Below, piece after piece: positions 7,940 to 16,235 of a stretch of DNA of 64,000 nt. How positions within the stretch are numbered: position 1 is the stretch's first letter; the number at the start of each line of letters is the position of its first letter. This DNA comes from Thiosocius sp963759055. Its GTDB lineage: Bacteria; Pseudomonadota; Gammaproteobacteria; Chromatiales; Chromatiaceae. The notes beneath the pieces were generated by a model. It saw only the letters and a list, made by a program, of their open reading frames with translations. It ran no database searches and was not told the DNA's origin. The stretch is taken from assembly GCA_963759055.1 (NCBI GenBank), contig CAVWYD010000035.1, forward strand, positions 1-64,000, given 5' to 3'. The position numbers were made by a program, and so were the translations under genes.

Positions 7940-9187
7940 TCAGGCTGGGATTTTAGATGACAGATGTGCGATGCGCACGGGTGCCGGTGGATGGCTGTGA
8001 TAAAAGGCCGAATAGAGTGGGTCGGGGGTCAGGGTGCTCGCATTGTCGCGATACATCTTCACCAGGCCGCTGATCAGGTGGCGCGGGTCGGTCTGCTCGG
8101 CGGCGAAATCATCGGCTTCGAATTCGTGGCGGCGGGAAAAATGCGCCATCAGGGGGCTGATGAAAACGGTGAAAACCGGTAGCACAAACATGAACAGGAT
8201 CAGTGCCAGGGCCGGTGTGGCGCGTTCGACGCCCAATCCGGCATAGAACCAGGTCTGCTGCGACAGCCAGCCCAGCAGCGCGAGGCCGCACAGTGAGAGG
8301 AAGGATGAAACCGCCAGCATCTTGATGATATGGCGGCGCTTGAAATGTCCGAGTTCATGGGCCAGAACCGCCTCCACCTCGTTGTCTTCGAGGCCGTCCA
8401 GCAGGGTGTCGAAGAACACGATCCGTTTGTTCGCGCCAAAGCCGGTGAAATAGGCATTGCCATGTGCCGAACGGCGCGAGCCATCCATGATGAACATGCC
8501 GTTGCTTCTGAAACCGCAACGTTCCAGCAGCGACTCCAGGCGGGTGCGCAGCGACACATCCTGCAAGGGCTGGAACTTGTTGAACAGTGGTGCGATCCAG
8601 ATCGGGTAGGCCCAGGTGACGAGCAAGGAGAACCCCATCCATACCAGCCAGGCCCACAGCCACCAGTAGTCACCGGCGGTCGACATCAACCACAGGATTA
8701 CCGCGATCAGTGGCACACCCAGAATCAGCGTCAAAACGATCGTCAGCAGTTTGTCTCTGATGAAGCCGGCCGGTGTGTTGCGGTTGAACCCGAACCTGGC
8801 CTCGATGCTGAAGGTCCGCCAGATCGACAGCGGCAGTTCGATCAGACCACCGATAAAAATGACGGCGAGGATCAGCGTCACGCCACTCCAGGGTGAGGGC
8901 AGGCCGATCGTGTCGACGGCGGCATCCAGCCAGTTCAGGCCGCCGCCGATGGTCCAGCCGAGCAATACCAGCATGCCGAGCACCAGATCCCAGCGCTCCA
9001 CGCCCAGTCGCGCCAGGCTGTAGCTGGCTGCCTTTTGATGCTGTTCGAGCGAGATGCGGTCGGCGAATGCCGGGGGGACCGCTTCGGCGTGGCTGCGAAT
9101 ATATGTCGCCTGGCGCGCGGCCAGCCAGAGTTGCAGGGTGAGACCGGCGAATACGGTGATCAGGAATATTGTCGTAAAGGTGCTCAT
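7940..9187 (-). CDS. M48-family integral-membrane metalloprotease (Ste24-like)
   Basis: The 415-residue protein has several membrane segments and the zinc protease motif LAHELGHFKRRH, with a downstream glutamate in FEADDFAAEQ. The topology and the block GFGANKRIVFFDTLLDGL resemble CAAX prenyl protease 1/Ste24 homologues, which in bacteria are membrane quality-control proteases. The start is set at MSTFTTIFLITVFAG, where the first transmembrane helix begins. An in-frame extension 62 codons upstream would run through the promoter region shared with orn. The gene is divergent from orn. Confidence 0.9.
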   Translation of the reverse strand: MSTFTTIFLITVFAGLTLQLWLAARQATYIRSHAEAVPPAFADRISLEQHQKAASYSLARLGVERWDLVLGMLVLLGWTIGGGLNWLDAAVDTIGLPSPWSGVTLILAVIFIGGLIELPLSIWRTFSIEARFGFNRNTPAGFIRDKLLTIVLTLILGVPLIAVILWLMSTAGDYWWLWAWLVWMGFSLLVTWAYPIWIAPLFNKFQPLQDVSLRTRLESLLERCGFRSNGMFIMDGSRRSAHGNAYFTGFGANKRIVFFDTLLDGLEDNEVEAVLAHELGHFKRRHIIKMLAVSSFLSLCGLALLGWLSQQTWFYAGLGVERATPALALILFMFVLPVFTVFISPLMAHFSRRHEFEADDFAAEQTDPRHLISGLVKMYRDNASTLTPDPLYSAFYHSHPPAPVRIAHLSSKIPA

Positions 9188-9353
9188 GGCGCCGATTCTA
9201 CGCCAGCACGGCCGGGCTTTGGAAAAGTAGGCTGCGCCTGCCGGTGTCGGGCAAAGCCCGACAATACTGCGGCTTGGGCCTGTTTCGTGCGCCAGGCGGG
9301 CCAATCCCGGTAGAATCTGGCTTTCGTTCGGCGTGGCAAGAGGACTTTGGTCA

Positions 9354-9926
9354 ATGGCGGTTTCGGAAAACAACCTGATCTGGATCGACCTGGAGATGAC
9401 GGGGCTCGACCCGCAGAGCGATCAGATCATCGAGATCGCCACCGTGGTCACGGACTCCGAGCTCAACGAACTGGCCGAGGGGCCTGTCTTCGCTATCCAT
9501 CAACCGGACGCGGTGCTGGCCGGGATGGACGAATGGAATACCAATCAGCATGGGGGTTCGGGACTGACCGAACGCGTGCGCAAGAGCACCAACGATGCGG
9601 CGCTTGCCGAGCGCGAAACCCTGGCGTTCCTGGAAAAATGGGTGGGCAAGGGTGACTCGCCCATGTGCGGTAATTCGATCTGTCAGGATCGCCGTTTCAT
9701 GGCACGGCTCATGCCGACGCTGGAAGACTTTTTTCACTATCGCAATCTCGATGTCTCCAGTCTGAAAGAACTGGCCCGGCGTTGGGCGCCCGAGGTGTAC
9801 CAGGGCTTCAACAAGGATTCATCACATCTGGCCCTGGATGACATCCGTGACTCCATCGCGGAGCTGCGTTATTACCGCGAGCACTTTCTGGCACCGCCTG
9901 TGGAACCGATAGGTGAAGGGGGCTGA
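9354..9926 (+). CDS. orn: Oligoribonuclease
   Basis: Orn degrades 2-5-nucleotide RNA and pGpG, finishing mRNA decay and c-di-GMP breakdown. The 190-residue protein shows the DEDDh exonuclease residues in order: IDLEMTGLDP near residue 11, NSICQDRRFM, and HLALDDIRDSI near the end. Length is close to the usual 180-190. The chosen ATG follows AGAGGA. An in-frame upstream start would add only seven residues. It is transcribed divergently from the protease gene and convergently with the TPR gene. Confidence 0.97.
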   Translation: MAVSENNLIWIDLEMTGLDPQSDQIIEIATVVTDSELNELAEGPVFAIHQPDAVLAGMDEWNTNQHGGSGLTERVRKSTNDAALAERETLAFLEKWVGKGDSPMCGNSICQDRRFMARLMPTLEDFFHYRNLDVSSLKELARRWAPEVYQGFNKDSSHLALDDIRDSIAELRYYREHFLAPPVEPIGEGG

Positions 9927-9960
9927 CAAGCCGGATCGAGCGGAGCAGCTGATCGGTTCG

Positions 9961-9985
9961 CGCGGGCGATCAGCGATCACCCGCG
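9961..9985. terminator. Palindromic hairpin between convergent orn and TPR genes
   Basis: CGCGGG-GATC-AGC-GATC-CCCGCG forms a nearly perfect stem with one mismatch pair. It lies between two converging genes, so it can end transcripts from either side. There is no T-run on either strand. Confidence 0.45.
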
Positions 9986-9991
9986 TCGAAA

Positions 9992-10444
9992 TCAGTGCTG
10001 GAATTCGGTAGCGCTCGATTCGCGTTTGTCTATCCAGGCAATGATCTGGTCCACGTCACTGTCGGCCGATACCCCACGCGACTTGGCCTCGACGAATGCG
10101 GCGCGGGCCGGTCCGTACTGTCCCATGTGCAGATAGGCCATCCCCATGCCGACGAAGGAACGGGCGCCCGCATCTCCCAGTGAGATTGCACGCTGGAAAC
10201 TTTTCACGGCGTCGGAATAGTGTTGGTCGAGCAGCTGCATGCCGCCGAGCAGGGCATGAGCCTCGTAGGAATCCGGGTGGCTTCTGGTCATTTCCAGGTA
10301 CACCTCGAGGGCGCCCTTGATGTCACCGGCCGCCGCCTTTTCCTGGCCCTGGGCGATGGCGGCCTCGGTCTGGGCCAGGGCGATATTGGCCCAGCTCAGG
10401 GTGATGGCGAGTAAGCAAATCAGCAAGACGATCAGTCTTCGCAT
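9992..10444 (-). CDS. Exported TPR protein linked to the octaheme cytochrome
   Basis: This 150-residue protein has an N-terminal signal peptide (LIVLLICLLAITLSWANIALAQ) and three or so tetratricopeptide-like helical pairs in the mature part: GQEKAAAGDIKGALEVYLEM, AHALLGGMQLLDQHYSDAVKSF, and GMAYLHMGQYGPARAAF. TPR proteins in the periplasm usually scaffold assembly of other proteins. It follows the HAO-family gene by 63 bp, with a terminator-like hairpin between them, so it is probably expressed at a lower level from the same transcript. A role in maturation or complex formation of the multiheme protein is inference. GGAG lies 8 bases before the ATG. Confidence 0.8.
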   Translation of the reverse strand: MRRLIVLLICLLAITLSWANIALAQTEAAIAQGQEKAAAGDIKGALEVYLEMTRSHPDSYEAHALLGGMQLLDQHYSDAVKSFQRAISLGDAGARSFVGMGMAYLHMGQYGPARAAFVEAKSRGVSADSDVDQIIAWIDKRESSATEFQH

Positions 10445-10458
10445 CTTTCATTCTCCAC

Positions 10459-10491
10459 AAAAAAAGGCGTGCCCGGTCTCCCGGACACGCC
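10459..10491 (-). terminator. Intrinsic terminator/attenuator after the octaheme cytochrome gene
   Basis: On the minus strand, GGCGTGTCCGG, a short GAGA loop region and CCGGGCACGCC form an 11-bp stem with one mismatch, followed by seven Ts. It sits 16 bp past the cytochrome stop codon and just before the ribosome site of the TPR gene. It should end most transcripts and let some read through. Confidence 0.85.
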
Positions 10492-10507
10492 ACTTCACTA
10501 GTGATGG

Positions 10508-11998
10508 TTACTTGAGGGCGCCCTTGCCGTAGCGCTCCTCAAAGCCTTTGCGGACCTTGTCGATCTGGTCCTTGCTCATACCTTCGAAGTACCAGCCATG
10601 GCCCTCGATCGGCTTGAAGTACTTGTCGAGCATGGCAGTGGCGAACTCCTCGTTGCCGTCCTTCTTCATGGCGACTTCCTTGAGTTCCGGAATCCACTTC
10701 ATGTAGGTGTGCTTGGCGACGTCATAGATACCGTGCCACCAGGTATAGTCCGGGCCGCTCATCGAGGCGCCGTGACGTGCACGCCGACCCTCGTGGTGCC
10801 AGATCTCCCACCAGGTCCACTCGATCTTGTCGTCGAAGGGCGCGGCGCTGATGTAGCCTGCCGTCTTCAGCTCACCCATGATGGCCGCGATCGGCTTGGC
10901 GAACTTCTCGTTGTACAGATCCACCACGTCGTCGAACTGCTTGTAGTGCCCAACGATCACGCCCTCGCTGTGACAGGCTGCACAGACCTCCTGCATCTTT
11001 TCACGACGGTCCTTCCAGGTCAGGACCTGGACGACCTTCGAACCTTTCGCCTCATCCCCGACCTTTGGGATATCGCCGCCTTCCTTGACGTCGAACTCGT
11101 CACCGTTCTCGAGCTTGACCAGGTTGATCTTCTGCGAGATCGGTGGACGCAGGGTCCAGGAGATACGCTCACCCACGTTGTGGGTCTTGGGCTGGTCACC
11201 GGCACGGCTCATGTGACAGGTGGCACAGGTCGGTGCGGCCGAGTAATCGACACCGGCGACCCACTTGTCGGACTCGAGGTTCATCTCGTCCACCTTGGCG
11301 CGGTAGATGATGCCGTGCTTGGACTCGTTGTAGACCTCGATCTGCGGGTGGTCAGGACCGACATGGCATTTGCCACAGGTGTCAGGGGTGCGTGCCTGGG
11401 CCTTGGAGAAGCGGTGACGGCCGTGACAGGCGGTACAGGAGCCGGCCGAGCCGTCCGGGTTGATCCGGCCAATACCGGTGTTCGGCCAGGTCTCAAGCGA
11501 CGGCTTGCCGTCCTTGCCCACCTCGACTATGCCGCCATGGCACTGTCGGCAGCCGGCGTTGACCGCGGCGGGACCACCGACCACTTCACCCAGTAGGTTG
11601 TCGAGCGAGGCCAGGATCTGTGCACCCTTGGAATGGTGCGATCCGTCCATCTCCTCGAATTCCTGCTCGTGACAGCGCGAGCAGTCTTTGGGCGAGACGA
11701 TGATCGAGATCAGTTGTTTTTTGTGCATGAAGGCGTCTTTGTCGCCTTTCTCGGCCTTGTGGCAGTCGAGGCAGTTGACCCCGACCTGGCCGTGTTGACT
11801 GTGATTCCACTCCTGGGTCAGGCCGGGGTTTTCGGTCCAGTGACACTCGACGCATTCATCTCCCGCCGGGTCGCCCCAGTCTTTTCCAATCTCACCGGCC
11901 GGGCGGGCGGCGAAGGCGGTGCTTACCGCAAGCATCAGTCCGAACGCCACCAGATGACGTATCAGGCTATGGCTTGCGAAGCTTTTCGCATGGCTCAT
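10508..11998 (-). CDS. Octaheme cytochrome c, hydroxylamine oxidoreductase (HAO) family
   Basis: The 496-residue exported protein has eight CxxCH motifs (CVECH, CLDCH, CSRCH, CRQCH, CTACH, CGKCH, CATCH, CAACH). The hallmark block around hemes 5 and 6, CTACHGRHRFSKAQAR followed by CGKCHVGPDHPQIE and SKHG, identifies the HAO family rather than octaheme tetrathionate or nitrite reductases. Relatives oxidise hydroxylamine or hydrazine, or run in reverse and reduce nitrite or hydroxylamine. A PDYTWWHG block near residue 420 carries a tyrosine that could correspond to the heme-crosslinking tyrosine of oxidative HAOs. I could not align it to be sure. There is no C-terminal membrane anchor. The start is the ATG of MSHAKS, with GGAGGA 8 bases upstream. 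No HaoB or c554 gene adjoins it. Confidence 0.92.
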   Translation of the reverse strand: MSHAKSFASHSLIRHLVAFGLMLAVSTAFAARPAGEIGKDWGDPAGDECVECHWTENPGLTQEWNHSQHGQVGVNCLDCHKAEKGDKDAFMHKKQLISIIVSPKDCSRCHEQEFEEMDGSHHSKGAQILASLDNLLGEVVGGPAAVNAGCRQCHGGIVEVGKDGKPSLETWPNTGIGRINPDGSAGSCTACHGRHRFSKAQARTPDTCGKCHVGPDHPQIEVYNESKHGIIYRAKVDEMNLESDKWVAGVDYSAAPTCATCHMSRAGDQPKTHNVGERISWTLRPPISQKINLVKLENGDEFDVKEGGDIPKVGDEAKGSKVVQVLTWKDRREKMQEVCAACHSEGVIVGHYKQFDDVVDLYNEKFAKPIAAIMGELKTAGYISAAPFDDKIEWTWWEIWHHEGRRARHGASMSGPDYTWWHGIYDVAKHTYMKWIPELKEVAMKKDGNEEFATAMLDKYFKPIEGHGWYFEGMSKDQIDKVRKGFEERYGKGALK

Positions 11999-12139
11999 CG
12001 CGGATTCCTCCAAGGTTTTCTGGGATTGAGGCTGTTACACCTGGCAATTTTTGTTAAATCATCGGCCGGGGACGCAGACCACTCCCTTCTTCCCCGGCCA
12101 GTGAGTATGCAAATTACCTATTTAGGGTGTGGTTAAACC

Positions 12140-12153
12140 TTGAGGCAGCTCAA
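12140..12153. promoter_or_regulatory. FNR/DNR-type palindrome (site 1)
   Basis: TTGAGGCAGCTCAA is a perfect inverted repeat, TTGAG-N4-CTCAA, close to the FNR/DNR consensus TTGAT-N4-ATCAA. On the minus strand a TAATTT hexamer is centred 31 bp downstream (12113-12118), which would put the site near -41.5 of the cytochrome promoter, the usual position for activation. Confidence 0.55.
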
Positions 12154-12198
12154 GAATTGAAATCTCGGGTGCCAAGCAGCTGTCGATGCCAAGTGAAG

Positions 12199-12212
12199 TT
12201 GATCTGCGTCAA
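12199..12212. promoter_or_regulatory. FNR/DNR-type palindrome (site 2)
   Basis: TTGATCTGCGTCAA matches TTGAT-N4-GTCAA, the form typical of DNR/NNR boxes and one base from the FNR consensus. It lies 120 bp before the regulator's start codon and 52 bp from site 1, in the 333-bp gap between the divergent cytochrome and regulator genes. It could serve autoregulation or a second contact for the cytochrome promoter. Confidence 0.6.
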
Positions 12213-12331
12213 GCTTTTTGGCGTTCGATCTCAACTTGGGTCAAGGCGATGTGTCTCATTGCCCGCCAGAATGGCCCCGCTTCGATGGCGGGTCGGCGGT
12301 TGGGACCAGGGTCATTTAATTCACCGGGGGA

Positions 12332-13051
12332 ATGATGCAGCCAACAGGTATTCCGATCGACCCGGATCAATTGGTCGGGCAGAAGCTGTTCAGTGATATC
12401 GATCCCAGTGCCCTGGAGTCGATCGCGCGCGGCGGTTGGACGGTCGAAAAACGCCGGGCGACCCGGATCCTGGGACGCGGCGATCACCTGGAGGGCCTTT
12501 ACACGGTATTCGAGGGCAGCCTCAAGCTGTACATGCTGTCGTGCAGCGGTGATGAGCGCGTGCTGCGGATTCTTCAGCCGGGCGACACCTTCGGCGAGGC
12601 GATCATGTTCAATGAAATCCCCAGCCCGGTCTTCGTTGAGAGCCTGTCGCCGGTCAGACTCGGCTATTTCCCACGACAGACCATTGTCAAGGCACTCAGC
12701 AGCAATCCGAATTTCACGTTCTCCATGCTGCGCAGTATGAGCATGATCATGAGCCAGCTGATCCGCGACCTCGAGACCTGTTGTCTGCAGAATGCCCTGC
12801 AGCGCACCGTAAACTATCTGCTGCGCGAGGCGGATGCCGCGCCGCCCCCGCATGTCGAGATCCAGTTGCCGGCACCCAAGGCAGTGGTGGCCAGCACCCT
12901 GAATATCTCGGCAGAGACCTTCTCACGCGAGCTGCACCGGCTGAAGGACATGGGCCTGATCGAGATTAATCGACGGACCATCTATCTGCGCGACCGTGAT
13001 GGCCTGCTCTTGGCCGCCGCCGGCCTGACCATCAAGTCCGCAGCGGTTTGA
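12332..13051 (+). CDS. Crp/Fnr-family regulator, DNR-like
   Basis: The protein has 239 residues. The N-terminal cyclic-nucleotide-binding-like beta roll runs from about residue 14 to 125 (VFEGSLKLYMLSCSGDERV, LQPGDTFGEA). A dimerisation helix and a C-terminal winged helix-turn-helix follow, with recognition region NISAETFSRELHRLKDMGLI. The ETFSR recognition helix is of the FNR/DNR type that reads TTGAT half-sites, matching the two palindromes upstream. There is no N-terminal cysteine cluster, so it is not an Fe-S FNR. DNR-type proteins bind heme and respond to NO, which is a family expectation. It is divergent from the octaheme cytochrome and likely controls it. Confidence 0.9.
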   Translation: MMQPTGIPIDPDQLVGQKLFSDIDPSALESIARGGWTVEKRRATRILGRGDHLEGLYTVFEGSLKLYMLSCSGDERVLRILQPGDTFGEAIMFNEIPSPVFVESLSPVRLGYFPRQTIVKALSSNPNFTFSMLRSMSMIMSQLIRDLETCCLQNALQRTVNYLLREADAAPPPHVEIQLPAPKAVVASTLNISAETFSRELHRLKDMGLIEINRRTIYLRDRDGLLLAAAGLTIKSAAV

Positions 13052-13067
13052 TTCCCCTTGCTCAGCC

Positions 13068-14126
13068 CTAACTATGTTGGACCAAGGCCCAGTTCACGTG
13101 CTCGCGGACCAGGGGGTCCGGGTGATCGCTTCTGTCTTTCAGCGCATCGGCAATGAGCGGGTCGGCATCGGCATTCCCAAGCGCGACCGCGATATTGCGT
13201 AACCAGCGCGTGTAGCCGATCCGCCGGATCGCGGAGCCCTGGGTGCGTGACAGAAACTCGCCTTCTGACCAGCCGAACAGCTCGAGCAGTGTCGCTTTGT
13301 CCAGCCCCTGTCGGGGCATGAAGTCCTGCTCGGGGGTCGGTGTGGCAAAACGATTCCATGGACACACCTGCTGGCAGTCATCACAGCCGTAGATTCGGTT
13401 GCCAAGCAGCGGACGCAATGGCTCGGGTATGGCGCCTTTCAGCTCGATGGTCAGATACGAGATACAGCGTCGTGCATCCACCTGGTAGGGAGCGACGATG
13501 GCCCCGGTCGGACAGCAATCGATGCAGGCCTCGCAGTCGCCACAGTGCTCTTCCACCGGGGCGTCGACCGGCAGCGGCAGATCCGTATATAACTCGCCGA
13601 GAAAGAACCAGGAGCCCGCCGAACGGTTCAACAGATTGGAATGTTTGCCGATCCAGCCCAATCCGGCCTTTTGCGCCAGTGCCTTTTCCATCACCGGTGC
13701 CGAGTCCACGAAAGCGCGATACCCGAAGGGACCGACCTCGCCCTCGATCCGATTTGCCAGCTTCTGCAATCGGATTCGCATCAGTTTGTGGTAGTCCCGA
13801 CCCAGCGCATAGCGCGAGACGAAGGCCCGGGCCGGGTCTTCCAGAATGGCGCGCGGATCAGGTTCCTCGGGCAGATAGTCCATGCGTACCGAGATGACCC
13901 GCCGGGTACCTGCGACCAGTTCGGCCGGCCGGGTGCGTTTGCTGCCGTGCCGCTGCATGAATTCCATTTCGCCCTGGAGACCCAACGTCAGCCAGCGTGC
14001 CAGGTGTTTTTCCGCCTCGGCGAGATCGGTGTCTGCGATGCCGACCTGCTGGAATCCCAGGGCCTTGCCCCAATCCCTGATCTGCAGGGCGAGACGCTTG
14101 AAATCTATGTCGCGCTGGGTTCCCAT
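13068..14126 (-). CDS. queG: Epoxyqueuosine reductase
   Basis: QueG performs the last step of queuosine tRNA modification, reducing epoxyqueuosine with a cobalamin cofactor and two [4Fe-4S] clusters. The 352-residue protein shows ferredoxin-type cluster motifs CGDCEACIDCCPTGAI and CDDCQQVCPWNR and conserved blocks SRYALGRDYHK, AGLGWIGKHSNLL and GSAIRRIGYTRWLRNIAVALGN. Most of the length reads like E. coli QueG, but the C-terminus is shorter and ends soon after the HEAT-like segment. The start is set at MGTQRDID. A TTG 33 bases upstream is in frame but would touch the divergent nnr start. It is a single gene. Confidence 0.96.
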   Translation of the reverse strand: MGTQRDIDFKRLALQIRDWGKALGFQQVGIADTDLAEAEKHLARWLTLGLQGEMEFMQRHGSKRTRPAELVAGTRRVISVRMDYLPEEPDPRAILEDPARAFVSRYALGRDYHKLMRIRLQKLANRIEGEVGPFGYRAFVDSAPVMEKALAQKAGLGWIGKHSNLLNRSAGSWFFLGELYTDLPLPVDAPVEEHCGDCEACIDCCPTGAIVAPYQVDARRCISYLTIELKGAIPEPLRPLLGNRIYGCDDCQQVCPWNRFATPTPEQDFMPRQGLDKATLLELFGWSEGEFLSRTQGSAIRRIGYTRWLRNIAVALGNADADPLIADALKDRSDHPDPLVREHVNWALVQHS

Positions 14127-14158
14127 CGTGCGCACAAAGATAACCCGTTTGGATTCCA

Positions 14159-15667
14159 ATGACCTTGCGAACGCTGCCTGATGCCGATGAATTGCCGCGC
14201 GCCCTGTATACCGCGGAGCAGGTGCGGGGTTTCGATCGCCTGGCGATCGAGCACTTCGGTATCCCGGGCCTTATCCTCATGGAGCGGGCCGGACAGGCCG
14301 TTTTCGACCTGATCCGCCGGCGCTGGCCGGACGCGCGGCGCCTGACGGTGCTTGCCGGCACTGGCAACAACGGCGGTGACGGTTTTGTGGTGGCCCGCCT
14401 TGCGCGCGAGGCAGGGCTGGATGTCGAGGTCCTGCAGCTGGGAGATCCAGAGCGTCTGCAGGGTGATGCAGCGGTCAATGCCGGGCGCTGGAAAGAAATT
14501 GGCGGTGACTGGCGGCCATACGAGGGTATTGCGGCAGATACCGATCTGATCGTCGACGCGCTGCTCGGAACCGGGCTGGAGCGCGAGGTCAGCGGGCCAT
14601 GGGCCGAGGCGATCACGGCTGCCAATGCGCACCGTGCGCCCTGTCTTGCTGTGGATATACCGTCGGGGCTGCATTCGGACAGCGGCACCGTCATGGGCAG
14701 TGCGGTTCGCGCCACTGTCACCATCAGTTTTATCGGGCTCAAGCTGGGCCTGTTCACCGGCGACGGTCCTGCGTATATCGGCGAGGTGGTGTTTCAGGGA
14801 CTGGGTGTGCCTGCGGCGGTATACGCCAGCAGCATTCTGTCGGCGCGGCGTATCGACTGGGCCAAACAGGCGGGTCTGCTGACGCCGAGGTTGCGGACCG
14901 CACACAAGGGACACTTTGGCCACGTGTTGGTCATCGGCGGCAATCATGGCTTTGGTGGTGCGGCGCGCATGGCAGCCGAGGCGGCACTGCGGGTCGGTAG
15001 CGGTCTGGTCAGTGTGGCAACGCGTCCGAGGCATGTGGCCGCATTGCTCGCGGCCCGCCCGGAGATCATGGTCCGCGGTATCGATGATCCCGCCGCGCTG
15101 CAGCCGATGCTGCGCGCGGCCAGCGTGGTGGCGATCGGGCCGGGTCTTGGCCAGGATGACTGGGCACTGGGCCTTTGGGCAGCCGCATTCGACGCCAGGC
15201 GTCCGCTGGTTGTGGACGCCGATGCCCTGCGCCTGCTGGCGACAGAGCCGATCCGGCGCGACGACTGGGTTCTGACGCCGCACCCGGGCGAGGCCGCGGC
15301 CCTTTTGGGGCTCTGCGTTGCGGAACTGAACGCAAACCGGTCGCAATCGGCACGGCTTCTGCAGGAGCGTTATGGCGGCAGCGTGGTGCTCAAGGGGGCG
15401 GGCAGCATAGTCAGCAGTGACGGCAATGCGCCGCCGGCGGTGTGCACCGACGGCAACCCAGGCATGGCCAGCGGGGGTATGGGTGACGTGCTCACCGGCG
15501 TGATCGCCGGGCTGCTGGCGCAGGGCCTGGACCTGCGCGACGCCAGTGAAAGCGGTGTCTGTCTGCATGCCGCGGCGGCCGATGCGGCCGCTGCAGCAGG
15601 TGGTGAGCGCGGCCTGATTGCCAGCGACGTCATCGCGCAGTTGCGCAGCCTGGTGAATCCGGCATGA
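14159..15667 (+). CDS. nnr: Bifunctional NAD(P)H-hydrate epimerase/dehydratase
   Basis: The protein has 502 residues. The N-terminal domain (about 1-220) is the epimerase that interconverts R- and S-NAD(P)HX, with LAGTGNNGGDGFVVARLA. The C-terminal domain (about 230-500) is the ADP-dependent dehydratase that repairs S-NAD(P)HX, with LTPHPGEAAALLG and GMASGGMGDVLTGVIAG. It starts 32 bp from the divergent queG start and overlaps tsaE by 4 bp. nnr-tsaE-amiC-mutL-miaA-hfq is a classic gammaproteobacterial order. E. coli calls this gene yjeF (nnr). Confidence 0.96.
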   Translation: MTLRTLPDADELPRALYTAEQVRGFDRLAIEHFGIPGLILMERAGQAVFDLIRRRWPDARRLTVLAGTGNNGGDGFVVARLAREAGLDVEVLQLGDPERLQGDAAVNAGRWKEIGGDWRPYEGIAADTDLIVDALLGTGLEREVSGPWAEAITAANAHRAPCLAVDIPSGLHSDSGTVMGSAVRATVTISFIGLKLGLFTGDGPAYIGEVVFQGLGVPAAVYASSILSARRIDWAKQAGLLTPRLRTAHKGHFGHVLVIGGNHGFGGAARMAAEAALRVGSGLVSVATRPRHVAALLAARPEIMVRGIDDPAALQPMLRAASVVAIGPGLGQDDWALGLWAAAFDARRPLVVDADALRLLATEPIRRDDWVLTPHPGEAAALLGLCVAELNANRSQSARLLQERYGGSVVLKGAGSIVSSDGNAPPAVCTDGNPGMASGGMGDVLTGVIAGLLAQGLDLRDASESGVCLHAAAADAAAAAGGERGLIASDVIAQLRSLVNPA

Positions 15668-16131
15668 GCAGGCAGCTGCTGAAATTGATGAGCGAGGGCG
15701 AGCAGGAGAACCTGGGTGCACGCGTGGCCAGGGCCTGCGAGGGCCCGACCCTGATCTTTCTCGAGGGCGACCTGGGCGCCGGCAAGACCACTATGGCACG
15801 CGGCTTTCTGCGCGGTCTGGGTCACTGGGGCACAGTGAAAAGTCCGACCTACACCCTGATCGAACCTTACGAAATAGACGGGCGCAAGGTCTATCATCTG
15901 GATCTTTACCGGGTCGCCGATCCCGGTGAACTCGAGTATCTGGGCCTGCGGGAGATGCTCGGCGAGAACGCCACCTTGCTCATCGAATGGGCCGAACGCG
16001 GTGAGGGCTGGCTGCCTCCACCTGACTTGCGGATCCTCATTCGCCACTGCGGCCAGGGGCGTGAAGTCGAACTCGATGCCTGTACGCCGGTTGGGGAGAA
16101 GGTTGTTTCCGGGCTGGGCAGCAACCTCTAG
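15664..16131 (+). CDS. tsaE: tRNA t6A biosynthesis ATPase TsaE
   Basis: TsaE is the ATPase that drives cycles of the TsaB-TsaD complex in making the t6A modification on ANN-decoding tRNAs. The 155-residue protein has Walker A GDLGAGKTT near residue 38 and the family blocks VKSPTYTLIEPYE, YHLDLYRV and LLIEWAERG. Its ATG overlaps the nnr stop (ATGA), showing translational coupling. Confidence 0.96.
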   Translation: MSRQLLKLMSEGEQENLGARVARACEGPTLIFLEGDLGAGKTTMARGFLRGLGHWGTVKSPTYTLIEPYEIDGRKVYHLDLYRVADPGELEYLGLREMLGENATLLIEWAERGEGWLPPPDLRILIRHCGQGREVELDACTPVGEKVVSGLGSNL

Positions 16132-16235
16132 TTCTTTGTAGAAAAGCGTTATATCTGGCCGAAATATCTAGGAAAACTATTTCTGCTGTGCTAGGTTTCT
16201 TTCATCGGCTCAGGGAAAACGGGACCTCTGAACCC

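Noticed and set aside
10598..11596. A 332-codon plus-strand open frame
   Set aside because: It is antisense to the octaheme cytochrome and has a Val/Leu/Gly/Asp bias typical of antisense frames in GC-rich DNA.
14105..15721. A 538-codon minus-strand open frame
   Set aside because: It is antisense to nnr, which has complete catalytic motifs for both domains.
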